A program made the translations under genes and the position numbers. Source: Spironucleus salmonicida (lineage: Eukaryota; Fornicata; Diplomonadida; Hexamitidae). Taken from it: DNA of 64,000 nucleotides. Below are positions 35,188 to 46,240 of this stretch, one piece after another; within the stretch, counting starts at the first letter, position 1, and each line of letters begins with the position of its first letter. Under the pieces are notes generated by a model that saw only the letters and a program-made list of their open reading frames with translations, made no database searches and was not told the origin of the DNA. Location: positions 628,001-692,000 of the forward strand of contig CM035322.1 of NCBI GenBank assembly GCA_000497125.2, in the 5' to 3' direction.

Positions 35188-35307
35188 TCAGAAGCTGAGG
35201 TCGTCGTCCCCGAGCATGTCCTGCACGCCCAGGTCCACGCGGTTCTGCAGCAGCAGGCCCTCCGCGCCCTCGCCCTGCGCGAGCTGCTCCAGCATGTTCT
35301 TGATCCT
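35188..35307 (-). pseudogene. PDCD5: PDCD5 fragment (C-terminal 39 codons)
   Basis: Matches the last third of the complete PDCD5 gene at 37079-37420 up to TGA at 35188-35190. Homology breaks off at 35308, so the 5' two-thirds and start codon are missing. A by-product of the tandem duplication. Confidence 0.85.
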
Positions 35308-35474
35308 CCTATTGCCTATAATTAAACTATATATATTTATACTTGTTTTTAAGAATAACCTTAAAATATAATATGATTAAGCAATACCTGATAAAGTTAT
35401 ATAAATTGTTAAATATTGCTCAGATATAATTTAATCACAATATTATATGATATGATATTTCCGTTTCATTATAA

Positions 35475-36791
35475 ATGGGAGTTAAAAATCTTTCGTCAAT
35501 TTTGCCAAAAAAGTAGCTTCCAGCTAACTATTTTTGTGGTAAAACTATTGCAATGGATTTTTACAATTTCGCATTTACAGCAGCTCCATTTGCTGGTTTT
35601 GATCTTATACAGCATGATAATGTATAATCGTTTTTTACTTATTTCAAGTCTTTAATAAGGAAGATCCTATCATATTAAGATGCTTCAGTTATTCTCTGTT
35701 ATGATGGATAATTGTTGGCTGGAAAAGCTCCAGTTTCACTTCCTAGAATGTAAAGAAGATAAAAACTGAGATCATAAATCACTAAAAATATGAGCAAAAC
35801 TGAAGTTAGAAAGTTGTGTACTAAGGGATTTACAATCACTAGAAACCAGTGCTCTCGTGTTTTTGAGATGTTATGTTAGAGTTTTGATAAAGATCATTTT
35901 AATGTTCTTTGTGCACCATATGAGGCAGATTTCTAGATTGAATATCTTGCTTAGTCTTAAATGATAGATTGCGTGTTATCAAGTGATTCTGATATGGCTC
36001 TATTAGGTATAGACGTTATAATGGATTTTGGATCTAATATCTAAACTTATATTGATAAAGTAGACATGACAAAATTTATTGACCAGTTTGATGGCATTGA
36101 AAATTTGACTAAATGTTGTATGCTGAAAGGAAATGACTATTTTCCTGGGTTTGATGTAAATTTTTAAGACGCGTTAGATAAGCTACGCAAAAATAAATAT
36201 AACTTACTATAAACCGCATTTTAGCTTAATTAAGAAAGATATATCATGTCACAAGTTAAGATAATAAAAGCTTTCTTCTTAGCATATTCTGTGTAGATAT
36301 ACCCTTTTATTTTCGATTTTAATATCTAGAAGATTAGGAATCTTAACTAAATATCAGAAGATGATGCAGATCTTCTTGAGTACTGCTTTGAAAGTAATAT
36401 AATTGGTTCTACAGAATTTATACAAAACCCTGTTAAATATATTTCTGGTTATGATTTAGACACGAAAAACTAATCCTGGCTATAGTCTAACGAAAAATAG
36501 CGATTTGAATCAGCATTGAAGTCTAAATTTTATCGTACTCCAACTAAGTCTCCTAAACCTGAGAGTAGCATTCTAAAATTACTACAATGTGTCAAAACTG
36601 ATAATTTTAAATATTGTTGTGGATAATAGGAGTTCGATTTGTCCCAAAATTCTTACCACACAGATTATCTTTTAAAACAAAGCAAATAAGACCAAAATAA
36701 GTTCTTATTTGGAGACTTGACACCAGTAGTCCTTTAGAAAAAACCTAAGACATCTTTCGTTATTTCTAATTATGCAATAAGCATAGAGTGA
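35475..36791 (+). CDS. FEN1/XPG-family nuclease, tandem copy 2, 438 aa
   Basis: ATG 35475 to TGA 36789-36791. Paralogue of the gene at 33593: MGVKNLSSILPKKQLP, AMDFYNFAF, LCYDGQLLAGKAPVSLPRM, CAPYEADFQIEYLAQ (TAG for the conserved Gln), VLSSDSDMALLG and KGNDYFPG keep all the metal-binding acids. The two proteins differ at many positions over their whole length, far more than their shared 3' flank does. The C-terminus is longer and basic (KKPKTSFVIS). Many TAR codons. Probable nuclear nuclease; functional split from copy 1 unknown. Confidence 0.9.
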
Positions 36792-37198
36792 GGCTAATAA
36801 CGTTTCTCACTGGGCGGTGTACACCTGCCTGGCGAACTGGGCCATGCCGGCGACCACGTGCGCGTCCACGCGGATGGCTGCGGCAATGCGGCCCACCTCG
36901 GACTCGTTGGCGGAGAGCTCCTGCAGGATGGGCATCTTGGCGGCAAGGTTCTGGACCATGCGCTGCTTGGCCCGGTTGGACTCGAGGACGGAGCTGACCG
37001 CGCTGAGCATTCTGCGTAAGGAGTGGAGCGGCTATAATACCGTCGGCGCAGCCCACAAGCCCAAAACCCTCACTCCGCTCAGAAGCTGAGGTCGTCGTCC
37101 CCGAGCATGTCCTGCACGCCCAGGTCCACGCGGTTCTGCAGCAGCAGGCCCTTCGCGCCCTCGCCCTGCGCGAGCTGCTCCAGCATGTTCTTGATCCT
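36786..37198. repeat. 413-bp direct repeat, copy 2
   Basis: Partner of 34895-35307. This copy adjoins the intact PDCD5 gene and so is probably the parental one. Confidence 0.95.
36807..37010 (-). CDS. Small helical protein, 67 aa, copy 2
   Basis: Identical in protein sequence to the copy at 34916-35119. Here it lies 68 bases downstream of PDCD5 on the same strand, so PDCD5 and this gene may form a natural pair. Confidence 0.65.
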   Translation of the reverse strand: MLSAVSSVLESNRAKQRMVQNLAAKMPILQELSANESEVGRIAAAIRVDAHVVAGMAQFARQVYTAQ

Positions 37199-37420
37199 AG
37201 CCTCGTCGACGCTCTGCGGCCCGATTTGGCCTGTCTGTGCGAGCTGGAAAATCACGGCCTCCACGCGGGCTGCGCGCTCTGGCGCGACTAAGGAAACGCG
37301 CTCGAGTCTCTGTCTGGCGTCAGGCAGCAAATAGTGCGAAAGGACTGCCTGTTTCTGCTCAACTTGCTCTTTCTGGGCCTGCTTTTAGGCTGCAGTTTGA
37401 GGAATTTAGTACTTATCCAT
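37079..37420 (-). CDS. PDCD5: PDCD5 (programmed cell death protein 5 family), 113 aa
   Basis: ATG 37418-37420 to TGA 37079-37081. The start becomes visible only with TAR as Gln (MDKYQIPQTAAQKQAQKEQ). The family core follows: QAVLSHYLLPDARQRLERVS, LVAPERAARVEAVIFQLAQ, TGQIGPQSVDEARIKNMLEQ, and an acidic DDD tail. Length and layout match the DNA-binding three-helix PDCD5 proteins shared by eukaryotes and archaea (roughly 110-125 aa). The role in protists is unclear; in animals it acts in chromatin and chaperonin contexts. Confidence 0.93.
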
Positions 37421-37691
37421 CCGATTGTGGAGTGTGAAAAAGATTTATATTTATATATAATAATGTTAATATATGAAACAATAAAAATATATCGTTTCAT
37501 ATTCAATAAAAATTAAAAAAACTAAATTTCCCTGTTGAATTTGCAGTGAAAATTATAGTCATATTATAGTTATATTAGGTGATTATGATAGTAGGATTTT
37601 TGCATAGAGTACAGGTGGTATAAACTAATTTAAAATTAAACTAGTAATTTAGAGCTAATAGGGTTTAAATCATACCTAGTGTAACTAAACT

Positions 37692-37871
37692 TCACTGCAA
37701 TAACCTCAAATCATATGTATCTTAAAATGATTCGCTATCTGAAATCTCAAATTCTTATTGAATCTAAACTATCTATGATTAAATCATTATGTTCTCCCTG
37801 ATATGTGAAGGAATCAGACTGTAGAGATTTGGACAAGTTTTCGATTTTGGGTGAAGGGGTATTTTGGTCAT
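37692..37871 (-). CDS. Small LPPL/SDxE-like protein, 59 aa, divergent member
   Basis: ATG 37869-37871 to TGA 37692-37694 with six TAR codons. MTKIPLHPKSKTCPNLYSLI stands in for the LPPL...L.S.I part; the C-terminus EFEISDSESFQDTYDLRLLQ matches the family's LELSD acidic-aromatic end. It lacks the long basic N-terminus. Assigned by pattern only, so less sure than the other four. Confidence 0.5.
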
Positions 37872-38123
37872 TTTTTATACACAGGGATAGCCTAAACACT
37901 ATATTAGTAGATATTAGTGAATATTGTTTGATCTGTTGTATATGTTAAATTATATAACTTATAATTTATATAAAAGGTTTGTTTTCACTAAAGTTTTAAT
38001 TTTAATTTTTTAATAACCTATAAAGTTATATTATTAGGATTAATTAATTCGTCCGCAGTTTATCCATTCTATGGAGTAGTGTGAGGGGTATGCATATATT
38101 ATACAAAAGTAGGATGGTCATTT

Positions 38124-39734
38124 TCAAACTTTGCTAGATCTCATTTCTATCTTATTTTTCCTCTTTGCTTTCTTTTCAGTTTTATTGTTGATCATGTCCT
38201 CAATATCTGAGTCAATTTATTTAGGTTTTAAAAATATGCATAAAATGAAACTGATTACCATGACGCAACATAGTACCGCATATTGGAAATGGAACCAATA
38301 TCTTAAATATTAAATATTAGAAACTCCGACATTAAACAAAATACCAGCCGCCGACCCATAAGTAAAACTAGAAAATACAGTGGTAAAGAATTACAACGAC
38401 GCTAATATACCAATCAACATAATAGATGCATTAAACAAAAATGAAGAGATTTATGTTAGACCTTTTTACATTGGATGTATTGATACAAATAAAATAAACC
38501 TAAATCCAAATTTTGTGACCCCTTTCAAATAGCAAAATATTACAAAAAATGCAACAATTGCAAATATAATTGAAGAAATAAGAGGAACTCCTATACCTAC
38601 TTGAGCTAAATAACATAGCTCAGATAAAAAGAAAGCTATTGTTCTATCATGCTTGAAAACTTAAGGAGCAAATTAATATATAAGTACCATAATATACTGG
38701 GCGGCCATTACAAATGACCCAATTGCACATAAAATACCTAAGACTAAAGAAAAATAATACTTAAGTGGATTCGCAGAATCTTTTTAGTTCATAGCAATAA
38801 TCTCAGAATAAGATTAATACAACTCTTATGCTTATCGTTCTAATATTATGGCTGCTTTGAGGAGTTTTTTATTGTTAGAAAATAAATTCTTATCGCTACC
38901 ATAGCGAAGTTCTCGTAAAACTACTGATCTAGGTGTATTTATAGTTAATCTTAAATATAACGTATCAATTTTGGTTAAAATACGCTATGCTTTAGTGATA
39001 TACTCTTTTTTAAATTTAATAAGTTACTATGTTGACATAGCTTTAGGTCTTCTTATAAATTTTTTAATTAAATCAATAGGTAATGCTGCAGTTCCAACGC
39101 CTAAAAATATAATAAACATGATTGAACCTAAAAAAGATACAATAGCAAAAAGATATGTTTAAAAATTTAAAGGAAGAACTATAGTGGTTTTCACGGATGC
39201 TCCCATAATAATATTGGTTGACTTTACAAGATTTTCGATATAGCCTGTTTAATCTCCTATTGTGGCTGAATCTATCATAATTGTTGGAATGTCTGCATTT
39301 CCAATGGTATAAAATAAAATTATTGTTATAGCAAAAATAATTGTTAATAAAATAAGCAATTAAATAAAAGCAAAAGAGTATTATTTAAAACAATTAACCT
39401 TTTCCTCGATCCTGATATCTTAAATAAAGAATAAATAAGGTAGTATAATGAATGCAAAAATCATATTTATATAAACGAATATTTACCATACTAGCGTCAT
39501 AAATGTTGCTCTAGGCGTAAGAAAGGAAACAGCTGCATCAAAAGGAATAAGTAACGGCGTAAAGATTGTTAAAAATATTGAAATAATGATTATAATTCTA
39601 GGGAAAATAGTTTTCCAAACTTCTTATTTATCCGCCCAATAAATAAGTTAATATAATGCTATCATTACAGAAAAACCAATGAACACAGCTGCTATAATAC
39701 CTAAAAGAATGTAAGAACCAGTAATTGAAAGCAT
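38124..39734 (-). CDS. LMBR1-like (LMBD) membrane protein, 536 aa
   Basis: ATG 39732-39734 to TGA 38124-38126; AT-rich, with very many TAA/TAG Gln codons. About nine hydrophobic segments surround a large central cytoplasmic loop with charged helices (KKEYITKAQRILTKIDTLYL). Hallmarks of the LMBR1/LMBD family are the early 'FLTPRATFMTLVWQIFVYIN' type segments and the late GIPLIS-like region (QVGIGVPLISSIIAIVA). The family includes lysosomal LMBD1 and plasma-membrane lipocalin-receptor-like proteins. The C-terminus is a Lys-rich tail (NNKTEKKAKRKNKIE). Confidence 0.82.
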
Positions 39735-39955
39735 ATTATTTAATAAAGTGGGATGGTATATAATATTATATCTTGTTATGAAAAATAATTGTTAAATATT
39801 ACTAATAGAAAATAAATATTAATAAATATTGAATAATATTCATTAAATACATCTGAGTATATGTAATAAACTCTAGATTCCTAATTTTTAAAGATAAATT
39901 TCTGATTAAGCGATAAAATGCAGAGGCAGCAACTTCTCAAAGTGAAAATACATAA

Positions 39956-40180
39956 TCACAAGAATTCAAAGTTCTAAAGCGTTTTTATCGTCTCTGAATC
40001 AAAATCATAGTAAGTATCATCGGATAATTCTAAATTTAGCATCTCCATGCGGTCTCTCTAGAAAATTGTTTAGGAGACGGATACACTAATAAACGACTTC
40101 AACTAAGATGTCTGTTTCAAAAGAGGAGGCAAACTTATGTTGCTACCCCTACCAGACTTCGCTTTAGTTTCTTTATTCAT
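39956..40180 (-). CDS. Small LPPL/SDxE protein family member, 74 aa
   Basis: ATG 40178-40180 to TGA 39956-39958, four TAR codons. Pattern: basic/Gly start (MNKETKAKSGRGSN), ISLPPLLKQTSQLKSFIS, SQTIFQRDRMEMLNLELSDD, then DFDSETIKTLQNF. Clear homologue of the proteins at 14615, 51533 and 59492. It sits alone in a short spacer between LMBR1-like and MATE genes. Confidence 0.8.
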
Positions 40181-40377
40181 TTCAAAATTATACTAGTTTC
40201 CAATACAATATAATTAAATCCAAATCTTTACAACTAGAGAAACTTAAGATTTTCGTTATTATGAATTTATTATTTAAAATTTTCGTTTTTAATATCTTAC
40301 TTATAACTATATAATATAAATATTTTTGTTTTCCATATAAATTATATTATAAATATATAATAATCATTAAACAAAAA

Positions 40378-41940
40378 ATGTCAGAAGACAATAAAGACGA
40401 TGAGAATTTTGCACCAGAACCTTCACCAACCGACAATCTTCACGAATACTATGTCAAAACTGACCCTTCAAAGATGATCTTAGGCGCATTCATCCCATCG
40501 ATTCTGCAGAACATCCTCGCTACATTTTCGTACCTACTTTCGTACTCGATCCAGACGCTCTACTTCGGCGACTAGACAATCTACTCCTACGCTTCCTTCA
40601 TGCCCATATGGTTCATTTTCGCGATCCTGGTGCCCTGCTCCGCGGCGGAGGTCACGGCGCTCCAGTACGCGAAGCTTATCGGTCGTCGCGCCGCCGTGGA
40701 CGAGTTCCAGCAATTCTTTGCCCGTAGTATCTGGGTAATGGCGCTATCTGGTGTGCTTGGCTCTGCCATGTCGCTTGGGATGTCCGTGGTACTGTTCGGA
40801 CGCCTCCACGCATCGCCGACGTATAGGCTCTTCTATTACGTCTGGTCCGCACTGTATCCGCTCCTAGTTGCATTCTCATTCGGACCAAACTTCTGGTTCA
40901 GGACCGAAAACCGTAAATTCCTCATATTCTGCCGCTTCTCGTACCAGTTCGTCACGCAGCTCCTAATCGAGTATGCACTCTACTACCTCTTCGCGCCCAG
41001 CAGCCCATGGCCTACGCTGGTAGCGCTGATCGCCTCATTTTCGCTCACAACCGCCTGGCAGGTGTTCCTCATCAAGGAGAAGACGATTTTCTCAATTCTG
41101 GTGCGCTACGTTGTCAGATTCGATCTGGGGCTCTGCAAGGCGCTTTTCGTGCCCTAAACATGGCTGGTTGAGGCGAAGGCCATTTTCCTACCGTTTATTG
41201 ACATCTTTTTCCGCGTCGCCGCACAATCCGGAGAGGCAGCGGCGGTGCTCATTTGCCTCCATTTTGCGAGCTAGTACGAAGACAAATTCTACCAGTTCGC
41301 CACCTACCTCGATTTAACCCTCTACTACATGTTCGGAGCGCTTTTCAAAATCGTTGGGAACACGTTATATCAGGTAATTTTAACGCCAATTCACGTGAAT
41401 TTCAGCATTTTGCAGTACAACAGAACGCTAGAAATCGTCAAAAAAGCACTCACGTGGTACGTGATTTTAACAGCCGTAATCGCCCTCGTTTTCTACTTCA
41501 TATTTTCGCAGCTGGCCTCGTTTTTGACCTTCAACCAGGACGATCAAACGCACAATCTGACGTTCCTGTACTTCCGCGACTACCGCGCGCACCTGGGCAT
41601 TATCGCCATCGTGACGACCGTTTCGAACTCGCTCGAAGGGCTCATAATGACGGCGCTGGCGTTTTCTGGGCTCGACAGCAACAGGTTCTACCCGTTGAGC
41701 CTGCTGCTCGTACGCGTCGGAATCGCCGTCTACGGCGGCGCGCAGCTCATGACGGAAGTGGGCGAGTTCGCCCAGTTCGGTTACGTGCTCCTCTTCGCGA
41801 ACTGCGGCGCCGCGATTTGCGGCGTCTTGTGGCTCGCGTTTTACGTCGTAAAATTCAAGCTCGTCTGGAAGGAAAAGCGGCAGCGCAAGAAGGTGAGTTT
41901 GGACGAGGAGATGGCGAAGATGAAGGAGGAGGAGGAGTGA
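40378..41940 (+). CDS. MATE-family efflux transporter, 520 aa
   Basis: ATG 40378 to TGA 41938-41940, broken under the standard code by only three TAR codons. An acidic N-terminus of about 30 residues precedes some twelve hydrophobic helices. The opening MILGAFIPSILQNILATFSY and the internal two-fold pattern (the second half restarts near PQTWLVEAKAIFLPFIDIF) fit the MatE fold. The tail is charged (KEKRQRKKVSLDEEMAKMKE). MATE proteins export organic cations or drugs by H+ or Na+ antiport. The gene is GC-rich compared with its neighbours. Confidence 0.8.
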
Positions 41941-42160
41941 GGGATTGGGAATTATTATATAATAATGATAATAGAAAAAATGTGGAGTGGGAGAAACTGA
42001 TAATGGTTTTTTGGATATAATAATGATAATAATATTGGTGGAAGGGGAGTGGAGGGGAGAGGGGAGGGGAAACTAAAGGGAATGAGAAATTATATGGAAG
42101 AGAAATAGAATAGATGAATGACTCAGAGGATGTATCGGGATATCGGATTGAGATATGATA
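41941..42160. repeat. Purine-rich G/A tract
   Basis: From about 42035 to 42075 the plus strand is a run of GGA/GGGGA units, followed by A/G-rich sequence. A weaker look-alike with a similar 3' continuation (GATGTATCGGGATATCGG against GATATATTCAGATACCG) occurs near 42760-42850. Confidence 0.5.
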
Positions 42161-42376
42161 ATGGATGTAGTGCAATATGGTAATCTTTCCTCATCGAATG
42201 CCTTGAATGTTGCTTTTGGAATATTAGTTATTATCTTAGTTATTTTAGTTATTGTTTTGACAATTTATTTAGTCAAAAAGCCAAAAATAATTTAACCAGA
42301 CATATAAAGTCTGTTTTAGAACGAATAGATAGGAATAGTACCTCCATTATTGTAAACATCGAGGTAATTGTAGTGA
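42161..42376 (+). CDS. Small single-pass membrane protein, 71 aa
   Basis: ATG 42161 to TGA 42374-42376, seven TAR codons. Layout: 15 polar residues, one strong membrane helix (FGILVIILVILVIVLTIYLV), KKPK, then a 28-residue Gln/Pro-rich tail (VPPLLQTSRQLQ). The positive residues after the helix suggest a type III or tail-anchored-like orientation with the C-terminus in the cytosol. No family known. Confidence 0.65.
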
Positions 42377-42864
42377 AATAAAGTAAATCATCATATTATT
42401 TTCTTTAAAACAGTATAACAGTAAATTAAATCTAAATCTGTAAATAAATAGAATAGGTTACTATACTTGTAATATTACTGACTGTGAGTTTAATAAATTA
42501 TATTTATTTATTAATTACAATATGAACATAAAGTTTATGTTCATATGAACTTATTAACCTAAATATGGTGTTCAACAAAAAATCGTCAGAATAAAATTTT
42601 ATCTACATAATCGTATAATACTATTAATTTTATACGCTAAGTAAGGATACATAAAAGAAGGAAGGAAGAAAGGAATTGGAATAACGAACTTCTAAAATGA
42701 ATCTGATGGAGCGAACGAGGGAGGGATTTAGGTAAGTTTATATAAAATATTAGTTTATTGTAAAAATAAGGAAAGGATAAGTGGAAGGGAAAAATCGGTA
42801 GAACATATAAATGAATCAGCGGATATATTCAGATACCGTATTGAGATAGCGCAATATATATTGT

Positions 42865-43185
42865 TCAATACGGCGGTATGGCTTGCGAGGAGGATTTGTG
42901 GGGTTAGTAGGTTGGAAGCTAGTTAGGGAGCCTTAGTATGGTAATTTGGGCGTATGCAATAGTTGGCTGGTAAATTACAGCATTGTAGGTTGATTTGGAA
43001 AATAGTAGTTTTAAGGCTGGTGGTGCGTAATTTAATGCGGCGCAGATAAAACTACTTCGATCAATTTTATCCGCATGTTAGCCGTGTAGAGCTCCGAAAA
43101 TTAGATAGATGGAATATTTCAGGCGTATACTGGTGATTTAAACTTTTCCTGACGTGGAAATTAAGTAGGTCTGTAAGGAGCTCAT
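42865..43185 (-). CDS. Possible hypothetical protein, 106 aa
   Basis: ATG 43183-43185 to TGA 42865-42867 in a GC-richer part of a long spacer. MSSLQTYLISTSGK... ends Pro/Ser-rich. No homologue recognised, and such a frame can arise by chance with one stop codon. Confidence 0.28.
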
Positions 43186-43589
43186 TAAATTGCGACAAAC
43201 TATAAATAGTATTCTGTACTAAACATCAATTTGCTGCATAGGTACAATTAGCCTCAGTATTACTTCGCTTAAACTCCCCATCATACAACCCTAGCTCGCT
43301 AGTAAATCAGCTTCAAAATATAGTTTGGATTGATACTTGCTCATTGGTAGCAAATATCGGTAATCTCATTTTGATAAGTTGTATAATAATTATATTAAGG
43401 CTAGACCAATAATTGCATAAGTAAAATTTGATACCTGAGAACTGGAAAAACTAAAATGAGTTGCCAATTGGATATAATAAATATATTTATTTTAGTATTT
43501 GTATTATAAAGATAATACACAATTGATCAAAGTTCTAAATTATATATTATCCAAATATTGTTAATATTAAAAACAATGGAACTTCAATA

Positions 43590-44462
43590 ATGACAGAGGC
43601 TGGTAAGTGTGGTGCTTTAGATAATAAATGCCTTGTTGGTACTTTTTGCCCGGCTACTGCCAGTGACGTAGTAGATTGCAAGCCATGTGATGATAGTATT
43701 ACCAAAGACCAAGGCTGCAACTGTGTGGTCAATACGCAAAGTACAGGCTGCCTGTCTTGCGCGGACGGGAAATGTACAAATTGCTTGGCAGGATATTACC
43801 TCACATCCGAAGGAAAATGCACTGTCTGTGATAGAAACTGCATTACCTGCTAGACTGAAGCAAAGAAATGTACTTCTTGCAAAGCGGGGCTTGTTCTAGA
43901 TACTAGCACGAAAATCTGTGAGAAAGCTTGCGCTGAACTGAGGGATTGTTCTGATGCTAATAAAGGATACTGTGACTTATCAGTGAAATTCTGCAAGCCA
44001 TGCGGTTCTAACTGTTCCATGTGTGCTTCCGTTGATATCTGTGGAGCTTGTGGTACAGAGGATAATAACACAGTTCTAACTATCGAAGGAAAGTGTACTA
44101 AATAATGCGATAATTTGGAAGCCGAATAATATTGCCTTGAAGGAGTACCAACTGCTTGTAATGCTACTGCCACCTCGGAGTGTATGTGTAGTAATCAGCA
44201 AGGATGCGCCACCTGTAATGAAGCTAAATCTGGATGTGGTTTGTGCCTAACCGGCTTTACTATGACTACTGACAAGAAATGCACACTCTGCGTACAAGGC
44301 TACCAGGCGTTTGGTGGATTATGCATAAAACCAGGATCAGCTGAGTCAGGAAACAAGCTTGGTGGAGGTGCAATTGCAGGCATCATTATCGGCACTTTAG
44401 TGGTAGTAGCAGCCATCGGTGGTGGCCTGGCCTACTACTTCATTAGAAAATCCAGGAAATGA
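43590..44462 (+). CDS. Cysteine-rich membrane protein (VSP/CRMP-like), 290 aa
   Basis: ATG 43590 to TGA 44460-44462. Two dozen or more CxxC/CxC units fill the ectodomain (for example GCLSCADGKCTNC, CGLCLTG). The C-terminus has a Gly-rich membrane helix (AGIIIGTLVVVAAIGGGLAY) and a short basic tail YFIRKSRK, closer to the Giardia VSP layout than the two 832-aa copies. No signal peptide is seen at the start (MTEAGKCGALD). Surface coat role inferred from the family. A 282-bp piece of the 4.1-kb repeat lies 81 bases downstream. Confidence 0.9.
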
Positions 44463-44543
44463 TTCCATTTTGTTTATATTTAGTATATACATGATATTAT
44501 ATTTTATAATAAATAGTAAATTAAAAACATATTTAACACTTCT

Positions 44544-44825
44544 GGCCCTAGGCCTATTTCCAAACAAGTATCAACACAGACTAAAAAGTTATGATAGTTC
44601 TATCCTATAGTATTTCATTGCACGCCTTTTACATTCTGCCAGGGGTGAAAAAGTTCTCGTGCTTTCCTTATCCCTTGCATTCTATGGTGTTTACTTTTCC
44701 TCTGCTTGCCTCTTATCTTTCCAGGCACAGGCTACGCTTATGATACTGAACTTAGCCTGTGCTGGGCAATACTTGCACACTAACATCCAACGCGTAAATA
44801 TAGTTTTCAGTTTTAGACAGACACC
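44544..44825. repeat. Partial third copy of the 4.1-kb repeat end (282 bp)
   Basis: Same orientation as 15589-15870, and closest in detail to the matching end of copy 2 (reverse of 50128-50409; shared changes such as GCACACTAACATCC). Homology stops abruptly after GACAGACACC. Confidence 0.9.
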
Positions 44826-46240
44826 CCTGCTATAAAGCGAACTGCCATGAGTTTACGATTACTCTTGCACGGAGAAATGATAACCAATACGAAGTACCAA
44901 TCTGTCCAAGCACTCTTTAAGCCATATTCATATTTTCGTTCTAACGCTGCCAGAGCAGAACTGTCCACGAGAGAAGGATGCAAAGATCCAGTAGTGGCCC
45001 AAAAGTTACCCTGCATTCCATTCAATAACTTACAGATGCTGGGCAAGCTTGTCCGCATCATATTTCCCAATAGAGGTTCATGTCCCAGGCGGCAGCCCAG
45101 CTTACTAATTTCCACCAGCATCGTAATTAGTAGGGAACACACTCGGCGTGGCCAACATATCCAACGGTAGTCTTACCATTCTGTGCCCAAAGGTGTAGCT
45201 CTTGCTGATTGATAGTGGAGCAACTTTAGGTCATCCTATTGCCATGCAAACGTATGCCTATCGGATCTTATGGTGCCCACTAGTCTTGTTTGTGCCGTAT
45301 GCAACATATATTGGTTCGAATGGAGCAAGTACCTGTATGCGGTTACGACTTGAACTAATCCGTATAGGGGAGTAGCATGATGAATACATTTTACCATTTA
45401 TTACTTCCACTGTGTTACTGGTAACTGTCACTGCATGGCAGCATCCTGTAAACGAATCACCACATACTCTAAGCAGTAAACCTAGGCTGCACGGTTTATA
45501 GGAAAGTATGCTAAAGTCTCATACTCATCACACCCGCTTGTGGCTCGTCAGTAGCGTTGTAGCCCATAAACTCAGTTTTGCGCAAGTCTCCGCCAATACT
45601 TCGCACCCTATTCAGGGAGCGTTGAACGGGATCTCGCATCCTTTATGTATATCTGGTGTAGGTGCCTGTTGATCCTCCACCTGCTCATTAAATTTCCCTA
45701 GAAGCACTTCCGTCTTCCCCTAGCTAGTGTATCTGCTGTTGTGCCGTCTCACTAGCATATATAATTCTGTGATTAAGATTTAGAATCAGCTGTTCCTTAG
45801 GCCCTGCTCACCCAACCCCATCAAACATATCAAGCAGGGCAAAATTGTCAAAATAAATCTCTGGATAGTAATTAGTTTACACCCGATGCTGATAGTCTGT
45901 ACCTTTACAAGAATAATGACCGAATCTAAGGCTGGGGTGTTTTCGTCATAGCAATTTAGATACTATACTACTTGGACTCATCCATCGCAATTCTTTGGTC
46001 AAAGGCTTACAAAGATCTTGCATAGGCTTAGCAGTGGATTCCTGAAATGGTGGCTCTAGGTATTGCTTAAAAATGAGCTTTGAGGGAACTCCAATATTTG
46101 GGCCATCTGCAGAATTTGGAGGGGCAAATGCATATGCATGAGGTAAAAAATAATCCCATATGGCAAAATCAAGGAAAATGAAGTCGTAGAGTGATTGTTT
46201 TGTGGTCTTGTAGAGTATATTATTTCCGATACAAGTTCAA
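44826..46240. other. Decayed coding-like block, origin unknown
   Basis: About 1.4 kb, clearly less AT-rich than ordinary spacer, with protein-like stretches in several minus-strand frames and several breaks, so no intact gene. It lies between a partial and a complete copy of the 4.1-kb repeat. It could be a worn host gene or an old mobile element; I cannot assign a family. Confidence 0.4.

Larger units (their letters stand above)
34895..35307. repeat. 413-bp direct repeat, copy 1
   Basis: Nearly identical to 36786-37198 (offset exactly 1,891 bases, only a few changes seen). It contains the stop codon of the nuclease, the whole 67-aa minus-strand gene and the 3' third of PDCD5. Confidence 0.95.
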
